Positions 12,201 through 22,696 of a stretch of 64,000 bases of DNA are shown here, piece after piece. Position numbers and translations under genes: made by a program. Source of the stretch: Bryoerythrophyllum caledonicum (Eukaryota > Streptophyta > Bryopsida > Pottiales > Pottiaceae); NCBI GenBank assembly GCA_963971425.1, contig OZ020523.1, forward strand, positions 9,110,867-9,174,866, written 5' to 3'. Below the pieces are notes generated by a model that had not been told where the DNA came from, ran no database searches, and saw nothing but the letters and a program-made list of their open reading frames with translations. Numbering within the stretch: the stretch's first letter is position 1; the number at the start of each line of letters is the position of its first letter.

Positions 12201-12448
12201 GGGAGCCATCTGGGGAGAGCCATAGTTGGGTTGAGAAAGATGCATGCATTTTTTCATGGATAGACTCTCCGGAAAGAACCATGTCTGGAGCCAGCAGGTG
12301 GAGAAAGCGCAATGTATTTGGAGTGCAGGTTGAAAGCAAGATTCGCATTCTTCAATCGGCAAAGGCTCACATACTACAATATATTGCAATGCAAACCGAA
12401 GCTATCGATGACGACCGTTTGCAAGCAGTCCTAAATTCTAAGGAGTAG
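9252..12448 (+). pseudogene. Decayed DUF7869-type protein gene (DDE-transposase-like)
   Basis: The 9633-10664 block gives an N-terminal part with clustered Cys residues and the conserved end PHVQVPPFSRFS. The 10649-12448 block gives the DUF7869-like core: IVDGMDQ, QADNCTYENKN, then GHTHEDIDQRFS, an acidic spacing that resembles a DDE triad. The two parts belong to one protein. Near 10599 the frame must change by one base to continue RFS into K-C-x2-C-x4-C, and that frame then meets a TGA at 10637. A TAG at 9621 also interrupts the upstream frame, although it may lie in a tiny intron. No ATG is obvious before 9318. Members of this family are numerous and functionally uncharacterised; mobility is an inference. 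Confidence 0.7.
9594..9644 (+). other. Candidate 51-nt intron removing an in-frame TAG
   Basis: CTTG|GTATGT at 9593/9594 is a consensus donor, and CTACGTGTAG ends at 9644. Removing these 51 bases (a multiple of three) keeps the frame and deletes the TAG at 9621-9623. The intron would be very short for a plant, so a plain nonsense mutation remains possible. Confidence 0.35.
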
Positions 12449-14733
12449 ATAGTGTGCCTTTATGAGAATATACTAGTTGTGTATGGTATTTGATATATAG
12501 TGTATGTGTAAGAGTAGTATATTCTAAAGATGATGTAAGACGTTATGTCATTAATCCTATAGAGTAAAGGTATTTTTACTATTGGTGCTAAGTCCATTTG
12601 TAGAAGTATCTATATTTAATTTCCACCATTGTATGCATTATGTACTACGTAGAATATCTTTTAATCAACTGCCAACCCTTGTATAAAGTATGTTTTTTTG
12701 TAATTACGCCTGTTTATATACTACAATCCTTCAAATCTATCTTTGAAATATTGTGAAACTGTATTAAATATATATTTATCTAGTATTAACGAGGGGCCAC
12801 CACAAATTAGTTGAAAATGCCCAAAAATCGCTTCCAATATGAACAACCATGATTGTACGTAATATTGTTGCAGAAGCTCAATTTTTTTTCCTTTGGAAAA
12901 CATTTTTTTTCATTGATTTTTTTTTTTTTTTCAATTTTGCCACTTTTGTTCGCAATGGCAGCCGTTGTACCCAAGTGCACTTTTAAATGGCCAAGTGCAT
13001 AATTGCTTAATTGCGTGTTAAAGATGGCCTTCAAGTGATTTAGAAACATCCGATGTAGGCCAAAGAAACATCAAAGTTTGTTTGATGTTTAACATCAAAT
13101 AATTTGAAATAATTACTTCTTTCATTTTGGAAGATTTTCTAACTTCTTCATGGATTTGAGTTCAAAATGGCCAAATAAGCATATACTTAAACATTGTGTC
13201 CATTCCAATAACTTTGAATTTTTTATCATTTTTCAATGGCATTTTGGCCCATGGCTCATTTTCTCCCTAATACGAACCCAAATTTAGACTAGGATGAGTT
13301 GATAGCGTTAAACATAGATTTTTAAGGCTCATGGGATAATTTCTTGGTCCACAATATGACATGGTCATAAGTATTCACTGTGCACCTAGACAAGTGACCA
13401 TGTAGTAAAAAGTGGATGACTTGATATTATCAAAACTACCCTTTAAAAAATATGAATGTATTGTTTGAAAATTTGGGCAAATCTATCAATAGAACTACAA
13501 CTTTATATGCAATACCTTCAACTTTGAACATGACCTTAGAATGGCCACATTACGATTGAATAAAAATTCAATCCATTTTTTATAACTTCAATACTACAAT
13601 CATCTTTTTAATGACATATTTAGTCCTAGATTTATTAAGTTTGTAATAAAAGGACATTGTTTGCCTCTCTAGTTGCAAAATTTTGAAGAATCTTTAAACA
13701 ATATCTACTAAACCTATTTATTGGCCTTTAGAGGAGCTTAACTTCCAGGGTCACCTTTTCTTTCCCTTTTCATAAACCCAAGGCATCTTCGGATGAGTTG
13801 TTGGAGCCAATCATACTTTTTAAAAATCCATGGAATAAGCTTTGGTTTCTAGTATAAACCAACCTTAGATTAAGGTATTCATACATACAAACCATGTACC
13901 GTCTATATTTTATAGCAATTATGATAACAAAACTAAGTGTAAAATGTTAAGTTGGATTCTATTCTAAAATTGGTCAAGGCAATATGCTTCGACCATCTTA
14001 CAACTCTATATTCTAAAGAATGTGTGGATGCATTGTCTTGTTAATGGTGGATGTTAGGCTAATTTTTTGCTATTATGCTAAATCGTGGAAGTATTCAATA
14101 TTTTGATACTAACATTCTAAAACCAATGCTAGAGCATCCTTTTGAGTTGGATAGGCTCAATCTTTCAATGATCAAATTTTCAATGATATACATCTATTTT
14201 TGAACTTTGATGGCCAATCGCTTCATATTCATTAGCCCCTTTGGGGTCAATACACAAAACCCTACACTGACCTACATGCTTTCTAGGTGTTGACTCCACA
14301 TCTCTGTAGGTATGAATCACATCTTTAATGTCATTTGAAGTATTAGGCCTAGGCTCAAACAATCATGTTTGATAGTTCACGTCCAAATTCATCACTACAT
14401 CTAGCAATCCTCAATCCATTTTAGAAGTACTGTAGAGCATCATCTCCTAAACTATACCAAGTTGTTGCTTTCAAAAAACCAAAAACCAAATTAATAGGCC
14501 TTGCACCATGATGTCCATAGTTCCTTCCACTTTGTTTGCCTCAAGAATATGCATAAATTGAATCCAATAACACAAATATCCCCTTACCATCAAATCCTAG
14601 GTTCATTCTAAAACTTACAGAATCTAATACGAAGACAAACTGCCAAATAGGAAAAGTTGTATTCAAAACTCAAGAATTATGTAATTTACTAGAGGCACAA
14701 AGAGGTGGACATGAGTTTAGTTGGTGACATGAG
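12449..14733. other. Gene-free AT-rich intergenic stretch
   Basis: Only short random frames occur. A short T-tract lies at about 12918-12932. I see no transposon boundary here. Confidence 0.4.
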
Positions 14734-17700
14734 TTAACCCATGAGAGATAGCCTATCTACAATGTCATCAAAACTAGGTCTCTTTGAAGGCTCGCCTTCC
14801 CAACAACTAACAATCACATCCTTGATTGTATGATGCAAAGAGTTTGGCAATACAGGCCTTCCTCCAAGTAAAACGATGTCATAATTCTTTGGATTCTCGC
14901 CTTCGAATGGGATCCGTCCTGTCACAAGCTCGTAGCACGTCATGCCATAGCTATACACATCACATTCCTTCGTGAATTTGATCTCCCTAAAGGTTCTATA
15001 GGTTCTATTCTTCAGGTGAATGAGAATCTCTGGTGCTCTCCAAAATCCACTTCCCCGCACCCATAAACTACCATAATCACATACTGTCACTTTAAATGCG
15101 CCATCTAGTTTTGGAAGATGAGGGCCTTCCACAAGAACATTTGCAGATTTAATGTCTCTATGCAAGACTGGTGGTGATAAACTGTGCAAGGTCTTCATGT
15201 CTTTTGCAATCCCAAGCATCATTGCTAAGCTTTGGACCTCAGTGAAAGGAGGGTCCTCTGCTCCATTCTCACTTTTATTTCTTTTGCGATTTTCCTTCAT
15301 GTGTAAATCCATTAACATTCGCAAATCTCCCCACTTCCTCTCCATCACAATTCCAAATGAGCCTCCAATAGAGCCTTGGACTCTACTCTCTCTTAACAAC
15401 GTGCCACCTTTGATTAAAGACAACGGCGACTGATCATGGAAACCACTTCGAAATGCTATAAGGATTCCAACGTCAAATTGCCCCTCAAAGTCTTCGAAAA
15501 TAATTTCGGTACCCCAATAGAGCTTCACAACGAGTCCCCCACGAGCTCCAAAAAGTTCCGCTTCTGCTCCTTCACTAATTTTGTCTTCCAAAACCAAATC
15601 ATCCATGTTTTGAAGGAAGCATGGACCACATCGGTCTAAATTATGAGTGATTCTTTCATCTTGCTCATGCTCAAGCATCTCTTCAAAAAGCTTACGCAAC
15701 TCACAAGACTTGTTTTCCTCGTCCTCTAATGAATCTACAAATGGGTCTAGTTCATCCTCAATCCACCCATGCATGCGACCACGAATACGAAGAGAAATTT
15801 CATCTGCAGAAGAAAAGCTCTCATCTCCAGAAGAACTATTGTCTCCAGGAAAAGAACTCTCATGATTTTCTTCATTGTTTTCATGAGGCCGACGTAAATC
15901 AAGAGTTTGTTTTGCCTCGAGACCTAGGAATCATCAATACAACTCTAAGCATATCAATTATGGCATAATTATAATAATTGTCTTACTATGTTTCAAGATC
16001 TCTATAACCTCTTGGCAAAGATGTGCGATGTTCAACAAAATAGTGAAAACGAATGGTGTGAGAAGAGAAACTTACCAGTTATCAGAAGTGAATACTTGAT
16101 ATGCCTCAACTCCTTACAAATGACACCAAAAGAGGGCCGTACATTCACATCATTGCTCCAACATCTTTCAATCAAATCCTTCAACTTCTCCGGACACCAT
16201 TCTGGTAGCATTGGACGCTCGCCTCCTAAGATCAGGTCACCAAGTTTTTGCTTCTCAGAAAATGGTTGTTTTCCAGTCAAGATCTCAAAACAAAGCATTG
16301 CAAAGCTATGAGTGTCACATTTATACGGATGTTTTTTCATCACCCCACAATATGGCAGCTCCAAAAGTTCATAATGTTTCTTCTCTGCATTTTTCTTATT
16401 GCATGAGAACAACATCATCTCTGGAGCCATGTATCGAACAGTTCCCTGCATTGGAGTCATTGGTTGGCCTCCTTCCACAATTTTGGCTGCCCCAAAATCA
16501 CCGACTTTTACTTGCACAAACTCTGTTCTCCTCACATGTCTTGAGAAGATGTTCTGAGGTTTCAAATCTCGGTGCACAATACTCGACTCATGTGTATAAT
16601 GCATGCCTGTTCCAACTTGAAGCATGATGTCAACCGCTACGAGTATGGGGAATGGAAATATACGTCCTCGCTTCATTCTTTTGCCAATCAAGTCAAAGAG
16701 GTTTCCTTCCATTAAATCCATGAGAAGAGTGGTCTTAGTGTGGTCTTCATCTTCATTTCCATAACAGAACAAAAATGTGACATTAGAATGAGATAGCCTT
16801 CCTTGAATCAGCTTCTCCCTTTGAGAGCGTTCATCGGTTCCATATATCACCTTCCTCGCAACATCGATTGATTTATACCATATTCCACGATGCACAACAC
16901 CGCCTGCGCCACTTCCCAGTGCTCCAATTTGTGGCACACTTCCCACGTCTTGGTCACAATATCCCTCTTCATCCGAACTCGGCTTCAATGCTGCAAGCAG
17001 ACGTTTACCACGCACACAATCCATATAGCTTGACTCACTTGATTGACACAAAGCTTCCACCCTTTCCAACAGCGCTCTCTTATCACCTTTAACTTTTTGT
17101 TTAACAATTTCACCTTCACGATTGGCCAATTCGTCGATTCCCAACGATGATAACATGTTCTTCTTGCGTCCTCCCACGTTTGAAAAGACAAGTATGCATA
17201 TCTCCAAGTCGAAACCTATTGAGGAAACATGCTCCGAAGCATTGAGCATGCCCAAGGCAGCTTGAGTCCATGAAGTCTTACAACACTCTTGGATGAAGCT
17301 TTGAACCAATTCAGCCGATGCATAAAGCTGTTTGCAAGCATCGAGGAACCTTGCCATATCTTCTGAAGAACAAGATGTCTCAGTGTATCTTCCATCAATA
17401 AATGGCACCAAAGATGATTGTGCACATTTAACAGCCAGTTCCAGTTTATCTCCGAGATAATTACACTGCCCACAATAAAACTGCGGTGGCTTGGAACAGC
17501 TTGCAGAAGTCGTCTGTCGAGCTTGCTCCATAATCTTTTCTATGAGCTCTAGATACCTCTTTACCTCCTCCCCATCACGTTGTATCTCCTCCCCATCACG
17601 TTGTATCTCCTCCCCATCACGTTGTATCTCCTCCCCATCACGTTGTATCTCCTCCCCATCACGTTGTATCTCCTCCCCATCACGTTGTATCTCCTCCCCA

Positions 17701-17912
17701 TCACGTTGTATCTCCTCCCCATCACGTTGTATCTCCTCCCCATCACGTTGTATCTCCTCCCCATCACGTTGTATCTCCTCCCCATCACGTTGTATCTCCT
17801 CCCCATCACGTTGTATCTCCTCCCCATCACGTTGTATCTCCGATGTATCTTTAGATAATGTTAAAACCAAGCTCGAGTTAGTTATCAGTGAAGACAAACA
17901 TGTGAACGACAT
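14734..17912 (-). CDS. Tandem protein kinase (TKL-like), two kinase domains, two exons
   Basis: Exons are 17912-16076 and 15923-14734. The intron (152 nt) has donor GTAAG and acceptor CCTAG, and phases agree (G|GT), giving a ~1,008-aa protein. A Ser/Leu-rich start is followed by 13 identical heptads (IQRDGEE), then a helical region. Kinase 1 (from ~residue 325) has GALGSGAGGVV, the ARK lysine, HRDLKPQN, GDFG and MAPE. After an acidic, Ser-rich linker, kinase 2 (from ~residue 730) has a degenerate glycine loop, a VVK lysine, HRDIKSAN, CDYG in place of DFG, and RAPE. The start was chosen as the first ATG; the longer frame begins at a non-ATG codon. Tandem kinases in other plants act in immune signalling, but the role here is unknown. 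Either half could be mistaken for a separate gene; the matching splice phase argues for one. Confidence 0.85.
17571..17850 (-). repeat. 13 near-perfect copies of a 21-bp coding repeat
   Basis: The + strand unit is CTCCTCCCCATCACGTTGTAT, repeated 13 times with no differences seen. It encodes the heptad IQRDGEE in the tandem kinase. The perfect identity implies recent expansion. Because the unit is a multiple of three and stop-free, several other frames are also open here. Confidence 0.95.
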
Positions 17913-17939
17913 TGGACCTGAATTGTGTCGCAGAATCAA

Positions 17940-19145
17940 AAAAATTCAACAACGCTACTTCCAAAGCTAGAACAGATATTGAAAGCAAATGAATCAAGAG
18001 GTTCGAAGCAACTTACGATTTCCACTCGGTTCTGTCTTGCAGCAATTTGAGAAAAGGGAGTAAATGCAAGCCAAAATTTGAGCAACAATTTGGGCCATGA
18101 TACACGAAAGTAATACCACTCGGTACCGAATAAGCTCCTTGCAACAAGCCAGAGCCCGCGAGTTCTTCTGCTGCAGATTCCAACTCGTGGTGTTAGCACA
18201 CAAAGTTTAGAGATTAAGAGCATGCACAAGACGACCCACCCCATTCCATAAATGCAGCTCAGATTCACTAAGAGAAAACTGCAAAAGAGCTTCGCAACTG
18301 CATCCAGGAAAGCCAAGTCACATAACAGGTTATGATTTGAACGCCCAAGTATGTACACTTCATTCGCGACACAAAAGAGGTGTTTAATTAAGAACACCTT
18401 TAGTTTGAATAAGACACCTCCTCTTTGAAAATCAGCTCTAAATTAGAGAAAGGCAGCTCATATTCATCACCGTATCCCATACAAACACTTTCCTCACTCA
18501 CATAAACTACTGCGAAAACTACTTTCGACTTGAGTTTGGAGACCACCAAGCTATTTTATACTTGCTTTAAAATGAAATTCAGACCCCACTAACCAAAACT
18601 ACAACAGCAAACACTGACCATCCAAAACACTCCACATCAGACGATAACCAATTCCTTCATCAAATCAAAGAGAAGCACGTACTATGAGATCCAGCGCTTG
18701 CATCAGCAGATGAGCCAGGTTCGCTGCCAGCTTTGCACAGAATTGAAATGCCACAACAAATATCAACTCCACTTCTTCATGTGACAGCCCGCGAGTCCTT
18801 CTGCTGCAGATTTCAACAAGAAAAGTTAGCACTGAGAGTCGAGAGATTGAGCGCTTGCACATGACGACCCACCACATTCCATAGATGCTACCCACATTCA
18901 CTAAGAGAAAGCTGCAACTGCATTCAAGACAACCAAATCACGTATCAGGTTATGATGTGAACCCCAAAGTATGTACGCTACACCCTAAGTTTGAATAAGC
19001 TCTACACAACCGTTTGTCTCTCATTTCGACCGGAAAAAAAAAATCTCTGAGTAGAGAGAAAGGCAGCTACTATTCATCAGGGCATCTCTTGCAAACACTT
19101 CCCTCACTCACATGCAAGACTGCTAAAGCTGACCACCAAGCACTT
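17940..19145. repeat. Imperfect direct duplication upstream of the kinase gene
   Basis: About 17990-18560 and about 18690-19140 share ordered blocks, for example GCCCGCGAGT(T/C)CTTCTGCTGCAG, GCACA(A/T)GACGACCCACC and TTCACTAAGAGAAA. On the minus strand this is the kinase gene's upstream or 5' leader region. No long gene is seen; short frames here are random. Confidence 0.6.
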
Positions 19146-19351
19146 CCATAATACCACTGAAAGGCCACCGGGCCCTTCTCTCAATCCAACATCTTTTCAG
19201 AGTGAAGTAAGAGTAGTACCATAAATCAACAGAGGAAATAACGAATCAAAACTTCGGCTGACTTCACGAAGAACTCCAAAGATCCTCTGCTTGAACTATA
19301 CGCAAGGACCCTACTACAGTAACGAAAACCACCAACAGACCACACCAAACA

Positions 19352-19502
19352 CAAGGCCAGCGCACATGCCACATGTGAGGGCTGGGTTGGCCTATCAAGG
19401 AGTATTTGGTATAAAATTATACAAAAAAATCACATGTCCGAGTTTTTTCGCCCTCACATGCAACGTCGGAGGCTCTTCGTTTGCCTCATGTGCGCGGGCC
19501 TA
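19352..19502. repeat. Small inverted-repeat element, ~150 bp
   Basis: AAGGCCAGCGCACATG on the left matches the reverse complement of CATGTGCGCGGGCCT on the right, and inner arms CATGTGAGGGC (19372-19382) and GCCCTCACATG (19450-19460) pair too. No target duplication was identified. Confidence 0.4.
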
Positions 19503-19734
19503 CTGACCATGTCAAACAATCGCCAATTCCTTGAACATTTTTGGCACCATCTTGACTGTTGGATAAGAACAGGGAGGAGCATTATTTTTTGTTGACTGTT
19601 GGATTTCATTCGCACCATCTTGACCGTTGGATCTCCACCATTTTTTGTTGACCCTTCTCCAAGTCTTTGTGCGCTTAATCAACAAGCTCCCGGATCTCAA
19701 TAATTTGGTTGCCCGAGCCATTGGAAGAAAGGAA

Positions 19735-19960
19735 TAGGGTTTCACCTGGCCCCTATTATATTTTTGGATGGGGGACCTATTCATAGGAAATAGGGGCCTC
19801 TTGGAGTAACTTGGGGCTGCAGGCCACAAATTTGCCCAAAAGAATTCTTAAAAAATCCTTCGGACTCCTTGAAATCAGAGGGCCAGAAAAATGAGAGGGT
19901 GCCAATAAGAGAAGGGCCCATCTCCCCAAAATGGCTTGAGCAACCGCAATATTGAGATCC
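19735..19960 (-). repeat. Relative of the 38020-38297 MITE interior, in reverse orientation
   Basis: The reverse complement contains CCCCATCCAAAAA, ATAGGGGCCAGG and CAAATTTGTGGCCT in the same order as the interior of the Mutator-like MITE at 38020-38297. The ends could not be defined. Confidence 0.45.
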
Positions 19961-20108
19961 CAAGCTCCCCTTCAGAAGATCAATGTTTATTCTAAAAGTA
20001 GGATTTGCCACTTCAAGTTCAATGTCTACTTATAAAGAACTATAGGTGTTAAACATTACTCCAAGGGTATGAACCTATTTCTGCAAGTGCTTCAGTTCTC
20101 TCTTGTAT

Positions 20109-20981
20109 TTAACCTCTAAAGGACCATTTGTACCAACGGGGTACAAATCAATTTTGGGCAGATTCCGAATTTTTTTTGAAGATAACTTCCTGAAAATTTT
20201 AGTGAGAATAGAAATACAAGTTATCTTTGCGGGGATTTTTTTTTTGGGACTTACAGGGGAAAAATTATGGTGCTTCAAAAATAAAAAGCTCGACTCTTCC
20301 GGCAACTCGACAAGGTACTGTAGAGATGAATAGTGCTGCAGTAGAGTTGACAATTGCACTTTTTTGAGGCAAGTAGTAGTGAAGGAAAGTTCTTAGCAAC
20401 TTTCATTGTTTTCACTAAAAAATGCATAGAAATTAAGGATTTTACTCCTTTTTTGAAAAACGTTTTTATTATTGTTAGAATAAGTCTTAATAATTCTATT
20501 CATCATTTGGATTTTAGATCCAACAATTATTTCTCTAATTAAAAAATAAAATTGCTCTCCAAAGTAAAGGGTCACTTTCTATACCCCTAGTCATTGCAAG
20601 TCCATTTTTCTTATTGTAAACACCTCCATTACTTGTGATTTTTGGCGTGCGGTGACCTAACATAAGGTAGAACACAGATCCATTGAGTTTATGCAATGTT
20701 TAATGCAAAAAACATGCCATTATCTTGAGTCAAAGTACGTTGAAGGTGTCTGAGAACAGTAGAAAAAAACAATTTTGCACTTTGCAAATGTTTTTTTCTT
20801 TCAATTGGTATAGTCAAAGTTTATAAAGATCTTAGGGTGTCTTTTTGTAGTAGTTAGCTTGAATTTCCAACGGTTGAAAATAGTAAAAACTAGTTTGAAT
20901 AAGTCTAATAATACCTTATATCAAAGTGGTAGTTTTGGGGTGGTTTTGGTGAAGCACAAGGCCCGGTCCTATAGGGGTTAA
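20109..20981. mobile_element. TTAA-bounded foldback element
   Basis: It begins TTAACCTCTAAAGGACC at 20109 and ends GGTCCTATAGGGGTTAA at 20981, so the termini are inverted. A second copy in the same orientation lies at 51072-52139. It is non-coding. Its last TTAA is also the first TTAA of the next element. Confidence 0.7.
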
Positions 20982-21954
20982 CCCCTAAGAACCCAAGGCC
21001 TTTTCCCTCAAGAAATACTCCAAAACTCCCACTATCAGCAAGAAGCAAGAAAATCTAATTTTGAACTAACATTTTGAACTTTAAATTGTAAGATCTTTAA
21101 AATACTTCTTTAAAAACTTACCACATTTTTTTGGCTGCAATCCACTGCACGGATATGAAGATAATAGATTTTTGAGTCAAGAAAATGCTTCGTTTACTTC
21201 CTTGCGTTGAGATTATAGATTTTGGAGTCAAGAAAATGTTGCGTTTTCTTCCTTACGTTGAGTGAATCGGCAACCTTTGACTTCACTTGATGTCATATTT
21301 TTGCACTACACAAGGTCTAAACCTCTTTCCATTGTGTTAAACATGATGTTAGTTCCGTACACATCAATTTTTAGAGGTAGAGAAGGGATGTAGCATATTC
21401 AAAACAAGTATGCAAGGAGTGGAGGTTAAGAAATTGCCAATTTACGTTTTATTTTCTTGTGAATTTAATATGTTTAGAAATGATATTCTAAATGGCCTAG
21501 AAGAGGGTTTTCACCACATGTTGTTGTCAAAAAAATAAAAAGTGAAAAACATAAAAATCTCTAGGTTTTATGTAGAAAAAAAGAAGTTTTTTTGGTGGTT
21601 GCCCAACAATGTGAAAAAATGTTTGACTTGGGTTAAAATGTTTTTTAACACTAAAGACAAGATTTTTTTGACATCTTGAAAGAAGGTAATATTCTCTACA
21701 TGTATGAAAAATCTCAATGTCAATAGAAACTTCTAGTAAAAGTTTTGGAGCTGCCTGAAGTCCCCAATTTGACTTTGAAGACTAATAACTCTCATATCAT
21801 GCATCCAATTTTTTTTACAAATATTTATACAAAGATCCTACCAAAGACAATCTAGTATAAAAACTTCAAAAAGGAAAGATTTTTTTTTGAATTTTAGGAA
21901 TCTGCCCAAAATGATAAACGTCCCCCTATGGTTAAATGGGCTCTTAGGGGTTAA
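20978..21954. mobile_element. TTAA-bounded foldback element, abutting the previous one
   Basis: It begins TTAACCCCTAAGAACCCA and ends TGGGCTCTTAGGGGTTAA (21954). It shares one TTAA with each neighbour. Its termini match those of 55702-56829. No coding region is seen. Confidence 0.7.
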
Positions 21955-22197
21955 CCCCTAGAAGATTAACTTTGCCTAAACCGATTTCTATTCCTATGTG
22001 GGATTTTGTGCAGCCCGGGATTTTGCCCGTGAGGGATTTTAGTAGTGAGGTCCCGTCTAATGTAGCATTCTGTGGGGAGAGGGTTGTTCAACTGTATACG
22101 TTTGAAAAATGTGCGGGTAGTACATAATAGATGATGATGAAACTTGCCTCATTGAGGTAGTTATGTTATATCCAAAGAATAAAGTCTCAGTGACATG
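21951..22197. mobile_element. Left part of a TTAA element split by the LINE
   Basis: It begins TTAACCCCTAG. The bases 22130-22197 match, as reverse complement, the copies at 57240-57290 and 37950-38010 (GTCAC...ACCTCAATGAGG). The alignment breaks exactly at the LINE target site and resumes at 37182. Confidence 0.65.
22185..22197. repeat. Left 13-bp target-site duplication of the LINE
   Basis: TCTCAGTGACATG here is repeated at 37169-37181. Confidence 0.8.
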
Positions 22198-22696
22198 GAA
22201 TCACTCAATTGAGCCCCTTCGGAGACAATGAAGGCTGAGTGAGCTCCGTATTTTCTGGTGAGGGGGAGTGTGGGACTTAGTCTCAAATCAAGCACCATAG
22301 GCCACAAGTAGTGCTGGACCTTGTTGGGAGCCCCTATTTTGCATTTGATTTGGTTCCGAAGGTAGGCTTAGGAAGCAGGCTGTGTTGGAAAGGCTCACAA
22401 GCTCCAGATCTGAGGTTTAGTGAGGAGATCGAGGTGCTTTGAAGTAGGATTTGTGAAGAGTTTAGATCTGAAAGTTTGGGGACTCGTGTTGGACACCGAT
22501 CTGTCTTCCAAAGTACCAACATTCCTACTGCCCTGATCTGAGAGAGTTCCCAGATCTGCAAGCCGCCCGCAAGCCCCATACCCTCCGAACCAGCGTCACA
22601 ACATACAACATTGGAGGGAGGACTAGCAAACTCGGGCTCAAGAGCTACTGCGCACTACATCAGGCTATTTCTTACCCATACACCTTATTTTCATTA

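Noticed and set aside
16032..16075. C-terminal extension of the first kinase exon (ending SHHSFSLFC)
   Set aside because: It reads into the intron past a consensus GTAAG donor; splicing to 15923 restores a second kinase domain in phase.
17571..17850. CRISPR-like regular repeat
   Set aside because: The units are contiguous without spacers and encode protein heptads in a eukaryotic gene.
17491..17970. Plus-strand frame with repeated SPSRCIS and other frames across the 21-bp array
   Set aside because: It is antisense to the tandem kinase, which has clear kinase motifs; a stop-free 21-bp repeat opens several frames.
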